A stretch of 57,359 nucleotides of DNA from JBOGDS01 sp050743075 (lineage in GTDB: Bacteria > Actinomycetota > Actinomycetes > Jiangellales > Jiangellaceae). Made by a program: the position numbers and the translations under genes. Every line of letters begins with the position of its first letter. Position 1 is the first letter of the stretch. Positions 16,197-25,019 of the stretch are shown here, piece by piece. The stretch lies in contig JBOGDS010000016.1 of assembly GCA_050743075.1 (NCBI GenBank), positions 1 to 57,359 of the forward strand, in the 5' to 3' direction. A model generated the notes under the pieces. That model was not told the origin of the DNA and did no database searches. It saw nothing but the letters and a program-made list of their open reading frames with translations.

Positions 16197-17246
16197 ATGG
16201 AAGTCCCCATTCACCGCGACTGGCCCGCCGTCTCGGTCGTCATGCCGGTCCGCGACGAGGAGCGACACCTGGCAGAGGCAGTCGAGCGGGTTCTCCTGCA
16301 GAACTACGAGGGTGACCTCGAGGTGGTGTTGTCCGTCGGGCCGTCCCGCGACCGGACCGCGGCGATCGCCGCCGGCCTCGCCGAGCGCGACCAGCGGATC
16401 CGCGTTGTCGACAACCCGGCCGGACGTACCCCGAACGGACTCAACGCGGCCATCAAGGCGGCGCGTCACGGGGTAGTCGTCCGGGTCGACGGCCATGGGT
16501 TGCTCTCGTCCGGCTACATCCGCCGGGCTGTCGAGGTGCTGCAGCAGACCGGGGCCGCGAACGTCGGCGGGATCATGCAGGCCGAGGGCGAGACAGACTT
16601 CGAACGGGCTGTCGCCCGGGCCATGACCTCGCCGTTGGGCATCGGCGGGGCGCGCTTCCACCTCGGCGGCGAAGCCGGGCCGGCGGACACCGTCTACCTG
16701 GGCGTCTTCCGCCGCGACGTGCTCGCCCGCTTGGACGGCTACGACGAGCATTTCGTCAGGGCGCAGGACTGGGAGCTCAACTACCGCATCCGGCAGGCCG
16801 GAGAGACCGTGTGGTTCACGCCAGACCTCGTCGTCACCTACCGGCCACGGAGCACGCTGCGGGCTCTCGCCACCCAGTTCTTCCGGACAGGCCAGTGGCG
16901 CCGCGAGGTGATCCGCCGCCACCCGGACACCGCCGGCATGCGCTACCTGGCTGCCCCCGCGGCGACTGTCGCCATCGCCGGGGGCGCCGTGGCAGGCGTG
17001 GGCGCAGCGGCTGGCGGCCCGGCCTGGCTGGCGATCGGCTGGCTGGCGCCGGCGGGTTACGCCGCCGGGATCGTCGTGGCGAGCCTGGCCGCCGGCCGCG
17101 GGCTCTCTCCAAGAGCACGGGCGTGGCTTCCTGCCGTCCTCGCGGCCATGCACCTCAGCTGGGGAACGGGTTTCATCGTCGGCTCGCGCCGTGCCGCCTG
17201 CAGTAGGTCGAACCTGACGGCGCCGATGGAGCGATCAGAGCGGTGA
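16197..17246 (+). CDS. Glycosyltransferase family 2 with membrane tail
   Basis: The 349-residue protein has a GT-A domain with VSVVMPVRDEERHL at the start, an acidic RVDGHG donor/metal motif around residue 95-100, a GxxxR-like GVFRRDVLARLDGYDE and an acceptor-side RAQDWELNYRIR. Two or three hydrophobic helices close it. This resembles succinoglycan-type (ExoA) transferases working on lipid carriers at the membrane. The ATG at 16197 fits the TAGGGT box, and the GTG at 16185 lies inside that box. Its stop overlaps the next gene by GTGA. Confidence 0.88.
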   Translation: MEVPIHRDWPAVSVVMPVRDEERHLAEAVERVLLQNYEGDLEVVLSVGPSRDRTAAIAAGLAERDQRIRVVDNPAGRTPNGLNAAIKAARHGVVVRVDGHGLLSSGYIRRAVEVLQQTGAANVGGIMQAEGETDFERAVARAMTSPLGIGGARFHLGGEAGPADTVYLGVFRRDVLARLDGYDEHFVRAQDWELNYRIRQAGETVWFTPDLVVTYRPRSTLRALATQFFRTGQWRREVIRRHPDTAGMRYLAAPAATVAIAGGAVAGVGAAAGGPAWLAIGWLAPAGYAAGIVVASLAAGRGLSPRARAWLPAVLAAMHLSWGTGFIVGSRRAACSRSNLTAPMERSER

Positions 17247-18388
17247 GGGTGCTGATGCTCGTGCAGTCGCCCGTGGAGGGCGACTCGCGGGTCCTCCGAG
17301 AGGCGGCCACGCTCGCCTCCGCGGGGCATGACGTACACATCGTAGGTCGGGACATCCCGGAGAACTTCGCGCCGCCAGCCGGCGTCACCGTGGAGTCGGT
17401 CGGTCGAGAGCGCGGCCTTCGTCCGCGTGGTCAACGGCCCGCACGCGACCTGCTCACCATCCGCGCGGCGCGCTGGCTGCTGCTTCCCGAGCACCGCGCC
17501 AGAGTCGAGCGGGCCTGGTCTGTGGCCGCCCGCGCCCAGGCGATGGCCGGCGAGCCGGCCGACGTCGTCCATGCCCACGACTACAACACCCTCGAGCTTG
17601 CCGCTCAGCTCGCGCGCCACTGGAGCGCCATGCTCGTCTACGACGCCCACGAGTACTGGACCGGACGGCCTCAGGTCGGACGTCCGACGCCGGTCAGCAG
17701 GGCACGAGTGCGCAGGCGGGAACGCGAGCTCGGAGCAGAGGCGGCGGCCGTCCTGACCGTGGGTGACGGCGTGGCTCGTGCACTCCGCGACGCCTACGGG
17801 TTCGCGCACATCACGGTCGTTCGCAACACCTTCCCACCGCTGCCCACGCCTCGGCGGTCGTCGCTGCCCGCGCCCACGGCGCTGGTCTACGCGGGGCGGT
17901 TGGCGGCAGACCGCGAGCTCGAGGTGATCGCTGCCGCGAGCCAGCGCCTGGACCTCCCGATCACCTTGATCGGCCCCGCGGACGACGCCTGGCTCGCCCG
18001 ATTCGACCCAGGGAAGGCGGCCGTCCTGCCGCCAGCGCCGATCGACGAGATCGACGAGGTGCTGGTAGCCGCAGGACTGGCCCTGGTGACTCACTCGGAC
18101 CGATGGCCGAACCACCGGCTCGCGCTGCCGAACAAGCTGTTCCACGCGGTCCGGGTCGGCATACCCGTCGTAGCCACCGACGTGGGCGAACTCGCTGACG
18201 AAGTACGGGCCCAGGGTCTCGGCACCCTCTACCGGCCGGGCGACGTCGACGCGCTGGTCAACGCGGTCGGCGCGGCCGTTGCCGCGTATCCGCAACTGTG
18301 CGACGCAGTGGCGGCCGCGTCCGTGCCTCTGTCGTGGGATGTCGATGCACGGGCACTGCTCGACGTCTACGCGAAGCTCGCGACGTGA
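17243..18388 (+). CDS. Glycosyltransferase family 4
   Basis: The 381-residue protein is a GT-B enzyme. It opens with VLMLVQSPVEGDSRVLREA, carries VYDAHEYW in the N-terminal domain and TALVYAGRLAADRELE at the start of the donor domain. The expected EX7E-type region is represented by LPNKLFHAVRVGIPVVATDVGEL. It is one of four paralogues in the window that share the DSRV and DAHE signatures. It overlaps the preceding GT2 by GTGA, so both sugars are probably added in sequence to the same acceptor. Confidence 0.87.
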   Translation: MRVLMLVQSPVEGDSRVLREAATLASAGHDVHIVGRDIPENFAPPAGVTVESVGRERGLRPRGQRPARDLLTIRAARWLLLPEHRARVERAWSVAARAQAMAGEPADVVHAHDYNTLELAAQLARHWSAMLVYDAHEYWTGRPQVGRPTPVSRARVRRRERELGAEAAAVLTVGDGVARALRDAYGFAHITVVRNTFPPLPTPRRSSLPAPTALVYAGRLAADRELEVIAAASQRLDLPITLIGPADDAWLARFDPGKAAVLPPAPIDEIDEVLVAAGLALVTHSDRWPNHRLALPNKLFHAVRVGIPVVATDVGELADEVRAQGLGTLYRPGDVDALVNAVGAAVAAYPQLCDAVAAASVPLSWDVDARALLDVYAKLAT

Positions 18389-18438
18389 CGGGCGCGCCTC
18401 TGAGCCGCGCCGATGTGTGGGTACGTAGCCCGGTCGTC

Positions 18439-18444
18439 TACCCT
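18439..18444 (+). promoter_or_regulatory. -10 box upstream of ABC exporter genes
   Basis: TACCCT in the 157-base gap predicts a leader of about 95 bases before the permease ATG. No other gene is visible in this gap. Confidence 0.4.
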
Positions 18445-18545
18445 TGACCAGGCTGCGGCCGCGACGGCGATGGCGCGGGCAGTCACTGCGGAGACGCACG
18501 TGTGGCCCCATGACCGGCTGACAGGAATCTGAGAGGCTCATCTGC

Positions 18546-19424
18546 ATGGCACCCGCTCGCGTCGACGACGACGAGTTCACCACGTCGGTTCACGTCTACG
18601 AACCCCATCGCAAGGGTCTGCCCAGGTTGCGACCGTACCTGCGCGAGTTGTGGCACCGTCGACAGTTCATCGCCGAGTTGTCGCGGACGAACATGCGCGC
18701 AGCGCACACGAACACGACGTTCGGTCAGATCTGGCTGGTGATCAATCCGCTGCTGCTGGCCTGCGTCTACTTCGTGCTGGTCCAGATCATCGCCGGCGGC
18801 AGCCGCGGGTCGGAGTTCTTCGTCCACCTGGTCGGCGGGCTGTTCGCCTTCTACTTCTTCTCCAGTGCCCTGACGACCGGCGCAAGCAGCGTCGTCGGCG
18901 GCGGCAAGCTGCTGATGAACATGTCGTTCCCGAAGGTGATGCTTCCGCTGTCCGCACTGCGAACGGCGTTCTTCAGGTTCCTGCCTACCTTGATCGTGTA
19001 CTTCGTCATCGGGTTCGCGATGGGGCTGACCCTGCACTGGGAGATGCTGCTCGCCCTCTACTTCCTGTTCATGTTGACGCTGTTCGCAGCCGGTATGGGC
19101 ATGTTCTTCGCCGCTGTCCAAGTGTACTTCCGTGACATGACGAGTTTCCTTCCCTACTTCCTGCGGATCTGGCTCTACCTCTCGCCTGTCCTGTGGTATC
19201 CCGAGGAGATCGTGGTCATGTTCGACAAGTACGACTGGCTGGTCACGCTCATGGAGCTCAACCCGCTGTACTCGCTTATCGGCGGTTGGGGCGATGCCAT
19301 CGTCGCCGGTGTGGTGCCGGCTCTGGAGTTGTGGCTGGGCTCGGCGGCGTGGGCATTCGGCGCTCTTGCCGTCGGCGCCTTGTTCTTCATGTCGAGGGAG
19401 CGCGAGTTCGTTGTCCGTCTCTGA
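18546..19424 (+). CDS. ABC-2 type polysaccharide export permease
   Basis: The 292-residue protein has an amphipathic N-terminus followed by six hydrophobic helices, as in Wzm/TagG/RfbA exporters. The family segment NMRAAHTNTTFGQIWLVINPLL precedes helix one, and the loop YLSPVLWYPEEI follows the fourth or fifth. It forms the channel through which a lipid-linked polymer crosses the membrane. The ATP-binding partner starts ten bases after its stop. GAGAGG at about 18529 serves as ribosome site. Confidence 0.9.
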   Translation: MAPARVDDDEFTTSVHVYEPHRKGLPRLRPYLRELWHRRQFIAELSRTNMRAAHTNTTFGQIWLVINPLLLACVYFVLVQIIAGGSRGSEFFVHLVGGLFAFYFFSSALTTGASSVVGGGKLLMNMSFPKVMLPLSALRTAFFRFLPTLIVYFVIGFAMGLTLHWEMLLALYFLFMLTLFAAGMGMFFAAVQVYFRDMTSFLPYFLRIWLYLSPVLWYPEEIVVMFDKYDWLVTLMELNPLYSLIGGWGDAIVAGVVPALELWLGSAAWAFGALAVGALFFMSREREFVVRL

Positions 19425-19434
19425 GGTCCAGCCC

Positions 19435-20223
19435 ATGTCGGGGGAGACCACGACCAAGCCGTCGGCGATCAAGGTTCAGAACGTGTCACTGACCTACCGC
19501 ACGACCTTCGAGCGGGTGCCGACGTTCAAGAGCGCGATCACACGCCTCGGGCGGGGCGAGCGCGCCGTCCGTGAGGTCCAGGCGGTCCGCGACGTCTCGT
19601 TTGTCGTTCCGCACGGCACGACGCTGGGGATCATCGGTGCCAACGGTGCAGGGAAGTCGACGCTGATGCGGATGATCGCCGGTATTTTGCCCCCGACCGA
19701 TGGCAAGATCATCGTTCGGGGAAAGGTCAGCACTCTGCTGGCACTCGGCGTCGGGTTTAATTCCGCCCTGTCCGGTCGTGAGAACGTCGTCCTCGGCGGT
19801 CTCGCCATGGGCATGAGCCGCAAGGAGATCACCGAGAAGTACGAGGAGATCGCCGAATTCGCCGAACTCGGCGACTTCATCGACATGCCGATGCGCACCT
19901 ACTCGTCGGGCATGTACAGCCGTCTCGCGTTCTCCGTCTCGGTACACATGAACCCCGACATCCTGCTGATCGACGAGGCGCTGTCGGCCGGCGACGCCAG
20001 CTTCAAGCAGAAGGCGGCTGACAAGATGAAGTCGCTGATGGAGCACGCCAGCACGATGTGTCTGGTGAGCCATGCGCTCGGCAGCGTGAAGGATCTCTGT
20101 TCGCACACCATCTGGCTGCACAAGGGCAAGCTCATGATGCACGACGAGACGCCGAAGGTGATCGACCAGTACAACAAGTTCCTCAAGGTCGGTGAGAACG
20201 CGTTCACCCTTGAGGACTTCTGA
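19435..20223 (+). CDS. ABC transporter ATP-binding protein for polymer export
   Basis: The 262-residue ATPase has Walker A GANGAGKST (68-76), signature YSSGMYSRLAF and Walker B ILLIDEALSAGD, the exact style of TagH/Wzt/KpsT proteins that drive polysaccharide export. It lacks the C-terminal carbohydrate-binding extension of O-antigen Wzt, so export is probably not coupled to a chain-end modification recognised by this protein. ATG 19435 is chosen, and a TTG eight codons upstream is possible. It pairs with the permease just before it. Confidence 0.92.
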   Translation: MSGETTTKPSAIKVQNVSLTYRTTFERVPTFKSAITRLGRGERAVREVQAVRDVSFVVPHGTTLGIIGANGAGKSTLMRMIAGILPPTDGKIIVRGKVSTLLALGVGFNSALSGRENVVLGGLAMGMSRKEITEKYEEIAEFAELGDFIDMPMRTYSSGMYSRLAFSVSVHMNPDILLIDEALSAGDASFKQKAADKMKSLMEHASTMCLVSHALGSVKDLCSHTIWLHKGKLMMHDETPKVIDQYNKFLKVGENAFTLEDF

Positions 20224-20275
20224 CGGTCATGCGACTGAGGGCGTGCCGGCCGAGGCCCGGCGACGCGGGGAGGCC

Positions 20276-21559
20276 ATGAACACGCAGCCCCGTCGGCTCC
20301 GGCCGGCGGCCGTACGAGGCCTTCGGCGAGCCGTCAGCGCGGCGCTGGCCGGTGGGAAACGGCTGCCCGATCCAGTCGAGAGGGCGCTCTTCGCGGCCGG
20401 CCGCACGCTGCCGCCGCGAGCTCGTCGGTTCGTCCGCTACGCCTCCCGGTACACGCGTTACTCCGACCCGGCGACCTTCCCCGAACGCCCAGCCGTTCCG
20501 GAGACCCCGGTGCGCCTGTTCGTCGGCCCGGCCAACTTCGCCGGGCAGGGGTGGGCATGGGCCCGCGCCGCCGAGCGGCACGTGCGGGGGGTTGGTGCGA
20601 CGACGTTCAGCTTCGGAGACGGGTACGCCTTCCCGGTCGACTACACGGTTCCGGTCCAGACGTACGCCCTGTCCCGCAGGTGGCAAAAGGATCAGTTCCA
20701 CCACGTCACGTCGGGATACACCCACGTCCTGATCGAAGCGGAGCGCCCGGTCCTCGGTACCCGGTACGGCTCGACCTGTGACGGCGACATCCGGGTCCTG
20801 CGCAGGGCCGGGCTCCAGGTCGCGCTCATCTCGCACGGGTCCGACCTGCGCATCCCCAGCCGCCATGCGGAGCTGGTCGCGGACTCGCCCTTCCGGGACT
20901 CGTCGTGGGAGACGGTGCCGATCCTGGAACGGACCACGACCCACAACGCGGAGCTCCTGAACTCTTACGACGGCCACACGTTCGTGTCTACGCTCGACCT
21001 GCTCGACTACGCACCACGCGCAATGTGGTGCCCGGGCGTCGTTGACGTCGACGCGTGGACGACTACCACCGTTGCGCTGGAGCGGCGCGTTCCCGTCGTC
21101 GTGCATGCGCCGAGCAAGGGCCGGTTCAAGGGCTCGCTGCTGATCGACCCGATCATGGAGGACCTCGAGCTGCGCGGCGTCGTCGAGTACCGGCGCATCG
21201 AGGCTGTCGACCCCCGCGACATGCCGGCCGCCTATACCGGCGCCGACATCGTCATCGACCAGTTCACCATGGGCCTGTACGGTGTGGCAGCCTGCGAGGC
21301 GATGGCCGCGGAGCGGGTGGTCGTGAGCTTCGTGGGCGACGTCGTCCGCGGCCGGGTCCGGGAGCTGACCGGGCGTGAGCTGCCGATCGTCGAGGCGACG
21401 CCGGAGACGCTGGTCGAAGTGATCGAGAAGATCCTCGACGACCGCGACGCCGCACGGGACGTCGCCACGGCGGGTCCGTCATACGTCCGTGAACACCATG
21501 ACGGCCGGCGCTCGGCGGCTGCACTGGCGCCGTTCCTCATCGGAGCGACCCGTGACTGA
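20276..21559 (+). CDS. Glycosyltransferase-like protein (stand-alone form of fused module 2)
   Basis: The 427-residue protein is GT-B-like. It shows VRLFVGPANFAGQGWAWA, HGSDLRIPS, VVVHAPSKGRFKGS and DQFTMGLYGVAACEAMAAERVV, the last being a donor-binding block. It is clearly related to residues 535-895 of the fused protein at 27095-29782, which has HGSDIRDPD, VVLHAPSNELLKGS and DQLHLGLYGVLACEAMAAGRLV. Its next gene is related to the other half of that fusion. ATG 20276 has GGGAGG close upstream. Sugar specificity is unknown. Confidence 0.78.
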   Translation: MNTQPRRLRPAAVRGLRRAVSAALAGGKRLPDPVERALFAAGRTLPPRARRFVRYASRYTRYSDPATFPERPAVPETPVRLFVGPANFAGQGWAWARAAERHVRGVGATTFSFGDGYAFPVDYTVPVQTYALSRRWQKDQFHHVTSGYTHVLIEAERPVLGTRYGSTCDGDIRVLRRAGLQVALISHGSDLRIPSRHAELVADSPFRDSSWETVPILERTTTHNAELLNSYDGHTFVSTLDLLDYAPRAMWCPGVVDVDAWTTTTVALERRVPVVVHAPSKGRFKGSLLIDPIMEDLELRGVVEYRRIEAVDPRDMPAAYTGADIVIDQFTMGLYGVAACEAMAAERVVVSFVGDVVRGRVRELTGRELPIVEATPETLVEVIEKILDDRDAARDVATAGPSYVREHHDGRRSAAALAPFLIGATRD

Positions 21560-23165
21560 GCCGGTCGACCACGACGCCGGCCGGGCGGCCGGAGAACGGC
21601 GCGTGGTGATGATCGCGGGCAACGACATCATCCCGGACGTGCGGGTCCTGAAGTACGCGCACACGGTCGCCGGGTTCGGCCTGGACGTGATCGCCGTCGG
21701 CCTCGGCGGTCCCCGCCTCACCGGGGAGCGGGTGATCGGCGACGTGCGGATCATCTGCCCGCCGGTTCGCGAGCGCGCTGCTGTCAGCGGCTGGCGGTAT
21801 CGGCTCTCGGCAGCTAAGCCCTGGTTCTCTGAGGCCGAGCCCTACCGTCGATCGCTGGCTCGCTGGGAGTACGCGTCGGCCGAGCTGGCGGCGCTCGCCG
21901 CTCGGGACGTGCGTGACGCCGCCCGCAGCCCGGTCATCGGCGTCGAGCTGGCCCCGCCGTCCGGCACGGAGCGGGCCGCGCGCCGGCTACGCGCCGGAAC
22001 GCTGGCGTTTCGACGGAGGGTCCTCGCAGTGCGCGCACGCCCCATCCGGTGGGCCCGCAAGAGTTCCTCCAACGGAACTGGTCCCGGCCGGGACCTTCGC
22101 ATCCGCGCCTACGGCGCGTTGCGCCTGGCGCGCTGGCGAGCGGTCATGCCTGAGGTGATCGACGCCGAACTCGTGCTCGGCCCTCTGCTCGACGACCTCG
22201 TCCCGGACGTGATCCATGTCCACGACGTGTACATGCTCGGTGTGGGAGCGCGTGCGGCACAGCGCGCGGCATTGACGGGCCGGAACGTCAAGCTCGTCTA
22301 CGACGCGCACGAGTACGTTCGCGGCACCCCCGCGGCCGGTGCGCGGCGGGTCGCCGCGTATGCCGATCTCGAGGCCGAGTTCGTCGGCGAAGCCGACCGA
22401 GTCGTCACTGTGTCGGAACCGTTGGCCAACTGGCTGCAGCGCGACTACGGGCTGACCCAGACCCCGGACGTGGTCCTCAACGCACCTGTCGATCCGCCGA
22501 CCGGCGTCCAGGTGATCGGCGTTCGCGAGGTCGTCGGAGTCGCGGACGACGTACCGCTGCTGGTGTACGGCGGTGGCGTCAACCGGGCCCGGGGTGTCAA
22601 CACCATCGTCGAGGCTCTGCTACATATGCCGGGGGTGCACCTCGCGATCGTCGCCCGTGGCAACACGGTCGTCGTCGACCTGCTGAAGCTCGCCAGCCGG
22701 CTCGGGGTGGGTGATCGCGTGCACGTCGCACCGTATGTCGACCCGGACCTGGTGCCGCTCTACCTGGCCTCGGCGTCCGTCGGCGTCATCTCCCTGCTTC
22801 GCGCTCCGAACCACGACATCGCGGTGACGAACAAGTTCTGCGAGTACATCGCCGCAGGGCTGCCGGTCATCACCAGCGACACGCCCGCGCAGGCCGACCT
22901 CGTGCGCAGGCTCGATCTCGGCGCCGTCTACACTGCGGGGAGTCCTGCCAGCCTGGTCGATGCTGTGCACGACGTACTCGGTCGCCGCGACGAGCTGCAA
23001 GGGCGGATCGTCACCGACATGGAGCTGCAAGTCCGCTTCTCCTGGCGGGCGCAGGCGGAAAGGGTCCGGACGATCTACAACGAGCTAATTGGCGAGCTGC
23101 CCGATCAGGCCTGGTACGTAGACGCGCTGCACGTCCACGACTTGCTCGGTCGGCATTCGGCGTGA
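21552..23165 (+). CDS. Glycosyltransferase family 4 (stand-alone form of fused module 1)
   Basis: The 537-residue GT-B protein starts with RVVMIAGNDIIPDVRVLKYA, has a long variable region rich in Arg and Ala (about 95-200), then VIHVHDVYMLGVGARAA, LVYDAHEYV, LLVYGGGVNRARG and NKFCEYIAAGLPVITSD. It corresponds to the N-terminal half of the 895-residue fusion. The GTG at 21552 overlaps the previous stop by eight bases, so translation is coupled. The donor is not predictable. GT4 family assignment is firm. Confidence 0.85.
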   Translation: MTEPVDHDAGRAAGERRVVMIAGNDIIPDVRVLKYAHTVAGFGLDVIAVGLGGPRLTGERVIGDVRIICPPVRERAAVSGWRYRLSAAKPWFSEAEPYRRSLARWEYASAELAALAARDVRDAARSPVIGVELAPPSGTERAARRLRAGTLAFRRRVLAVRARPIRWARKSSSNGTGPGRDLRIRAYGALRLARWRAVMPEVIDAELVLGPLLDDLVPDVIHVHDVYMLGVGARAAQRAALTGRNVKLVYDAHEYVRGTPAAGARRVAAYADLEAEFVGEADRVVTVSEPLANWLQRDYGLTQTPDVVLNAPVDPPTGVQVIGVREVVGVADDVPLLVYGGGVNRARGVNTIVEALLHMPGVHLAIVARGNTVVVDLLKLASRLGVGDRVHVAPYVDPDLVPLYLASASVGVISLLRAPNHDIAVTNKFCEYIAAGLPVITSDTPAQADLVRRLDLGAVYTAGSPASLVDAVHDVLGRRDELQGRIVTDMELQVRFSWRAQAERVRTIYNELIGELPDQAWYVDALHVHDLLGRHSA

Positions 23166-23193
23166 TGGCCACAGCCCGTCGGCGAGGACGATC

Positions 23194-24300
23194 ATGAATG
23201 GCATGAGGGCCGGATACGACGTGAGTGTCGTCACGTCGGGTCATGACGTCGCCGACGCTAGGCTCCATCGGATCGTTGCCGGCCTATGTCGAGCGGGACG
23301 CACGGTCGAGGTCATGGGCATCGGAGAACCCGGCAACGGCCCGGCGGGAGCGGACGTTCGCGCGACGATACGCGGATCGCTACGCCAGCGGGTATTGCGC
23401 GCTCTGACGATGCCGTGGCGGGCGCGGGGAGCGGTCATCGTCTGCCTCGACCCGGATGTGGCGATCGGCTCCGTACCAGTGCGAGTCTTCCGCCGCCGGA
23501 AGCTCGTCGTCGACGTCCACGAGGACTACGGCGCCCTGCTCGACGACAGGGCGTGGGCGACCGGGATTCGTGGCTGGATCGCTCGGCGCATGGTCCGGCT
23601 CGCGTCGGCTGTCGCGGCGCGAGCAGACCTCACAGTCGTAGCTGACGATCACATTCCCCCGTACGCCCACCGATGTCGTCGGCGTATCGTCGTCCAGAAC
23701 CTGCCAGACATGTCGCTGATCGCAGCGCCTGGACGTGGCGACGGGACTGCCCTGCGCGCCGTATACGTCGGCGACGTTCGCCGCTCCCGCGGAGCTCAGT
23801 CGATGATCGAGGCTTTAGCCACGGCTCCAGGCTGGACTCTCGACATCGTCGGGCCCGTCAGCAAGGACGACGCACCGTGGCTCGCCGAACGCCTCGCCGA
23901 GCCGGACCTGGCGGGCCGGGTTCGGCTACACGGCCGCCAACCTCCCGCCGCCGCGTGGCGCATCGCGCGGGATGCCGTCGTGGGGCTTGCCCTCCTAGAG
24001 AGCACGACGGCGTTTCGCGCCGCCATGCCGACGAAGGTGTACGAGTACCTCGCGGCCGGCATGGCCGTCCTGGCGACGCCGTTGCCGCGCGTTGAGGAGT
24101 TGCTGGCCGAGTCCGGCGGCGGCGTGGTCGTCAATGATGCTGAGGATGCAAGTGCTGCGCTCAGACACTGGACCGGTGCCGGTGCAGCTGAGCTGGAGAA
24201 GCTGCGAGCGGCGGCGAGGGTCTGGAGCGACGGCCTTTCTCCGGCGGCGTCGCCCTACGACCAGCTGGCCAATGAGCTGCCAGCGATCCGCGTACGCTAG
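23194..24300 (+). CDS. Glycosyltransferase family 4
   Basis: The 368-residue GT-B enzyme shows VVDVHEDYG, LRAVYVGDVRRSRGAQSMIEAL, and the donor-site block AAMPTKVYEYLAAGMAVLATPLPRVEELL. GAGGACG sits just before the ATG at 23194. It has no overlap with the preceding gene (28-base gap) but lies on the same strand and probably in the same transcript. A TAACCT promoter follows it, so the next operon starts afresh. Confidence 0.85.
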   Translation: MNGMRAGYDVSVVTSGHDVADARLHRIVAGLCRAGRTVEVMGIGEPGNGPAGADVRATIRGSLRQRVLRALTMPWRARGAVIVCLDPDVAIGSVPVRVFRRRKLVVDVHEDYGALLDDRAWATGIRGWIARRMVRLASAVAARADLTVVADDHIPPYAHRCRRRIVVQNLPDMSLIAAPGRGDGTALRAVYVGDVRRSRGAQSMIEALATAPGWTLDIVGPVSKDDAPWLAERLAEPDLAGRVRLHGRQPPAAAWRIARDAVVGLALLESTTAFRAAMPTKVYEYLAAGMAVLATPLPRVEELLAESGGGVVVNDAEDASAALRHWTGAGAAELEKLRAAARVWSDGLSPAASPYDQLANELPAIRVR

Positions 24301-24334
24301 CCGACCGGTCGCCAGAGCTCTGGTTCGATGCCGT

Positions 24335-24340
24335 TAACCT
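24335..24340 (+). promoter_or_regulatory. -10 box for the wbpD-wbpE-wbpB run
   Basis: TAACCT is ten bases upstream of the GTG at 24351, so the leader is about four bases or none. Confidence 0.5.
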
Positions 24341-24350
24341 CGCAGGCGTT

Positions 24351-25019
24351 GTGCCTGCCCGCGACCGGGAGGTCGAGACTTCGTTGAGCAGCCGGATTGC
24401 CGCCAGTGCCGACGTCGACGGACGGGCAACCATCGGTGACGGCTCGTCGGTCTGGCACCTGGCCCAGGTGCGGGAGAATGCCGTGCTCGGACGTCGCTGT
24501 GTCGTCGGACGGGGCGCCTACGTTGGCGCCGGTGTGCGTGTTGGCGACAACTGCAAGATCCAGAACTATGCGCTCGTCTACGAGCCGGCGGTGCTGGAGG
24601 ACGGCGTCTTCGTCGGGCCGGCCGTCGTGCTGACGAACGACACGTTTCCCCGGGCGGTCAACCCGGACGGCACGCCGAAGAGCGGCGCAGACTGGGAAGC
24701 CGTTGGTGTCAGGCTGCGGCAGGGATGCTCCGTGGGAGCTCGGGCCGTCTGTGTGGCGCCGGTCACAATCGGTCGCTGGGCCACGGTGGCCGCTGGCGCC
24801 GTCGTCTCGCGCGACGTGCCAGACTTTGCGTTAGTCGCCGGCGTACCCGCCCGGCAGATCAAGTGGGTCGGCCGCGCCGGCGTCCCGCTGGAGGACCTGG
24901 GCGGCGGCCACTGGCGGTGCCCTGAGACGGGTGAGGAGTTCGCCGAGGCGGATGGGCTGCTGACTCCGCTAACCAGGCAGGCCGGAACCCCGGCCGGCAT
25001 CACAGAGGAGAACGTATGA
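24351..25019 (+). CDS. wbpD: WbpD-like N-acetyltransferase (hexapeptide repeat)
   Basis: The 222-residue left-handed beta-helix protein shows regular hexapeptide repeats such as VVGRGAYVGAGVRVGDNCKIQNYALVYE. It also has the NDTFPRAVN loop and IKWVGRAG near the end that mark the WbpD/WlbB group. It would acetylate the 3-amino group of UDP-GlcNAc3NA to give UDP-2,3-diacetamido-2,3-dideoxy-glucuronate. The aminotransferase WbpE and oxidoreductase WbpB follow with overlapping ends, which supports this rather than a generic acyltransferase. N- and C-terminal additions make it about 30 residues longer than the Pseudomonas enzyme. Confidence 0.85.
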   Translation: MPARDREVETSLSSRIAASADVDGRATIGDGSSVWHLAQVRENAVLGRRCVVGRGAYVGAGVRVGDNCKIQNYALVYEPAVLEDGVFVGPAVVLTNDTFPRAVNPDGTPKSGADWEAVGVRLRQGCSVGARAVCVAPVTIGRWATVAAGAVVSRDVPDFALVAGVPARQIKWVGRAGVPLEDLGGGHWRCPETGEEFAEADGLLTPLTRQAGTPAGITEENV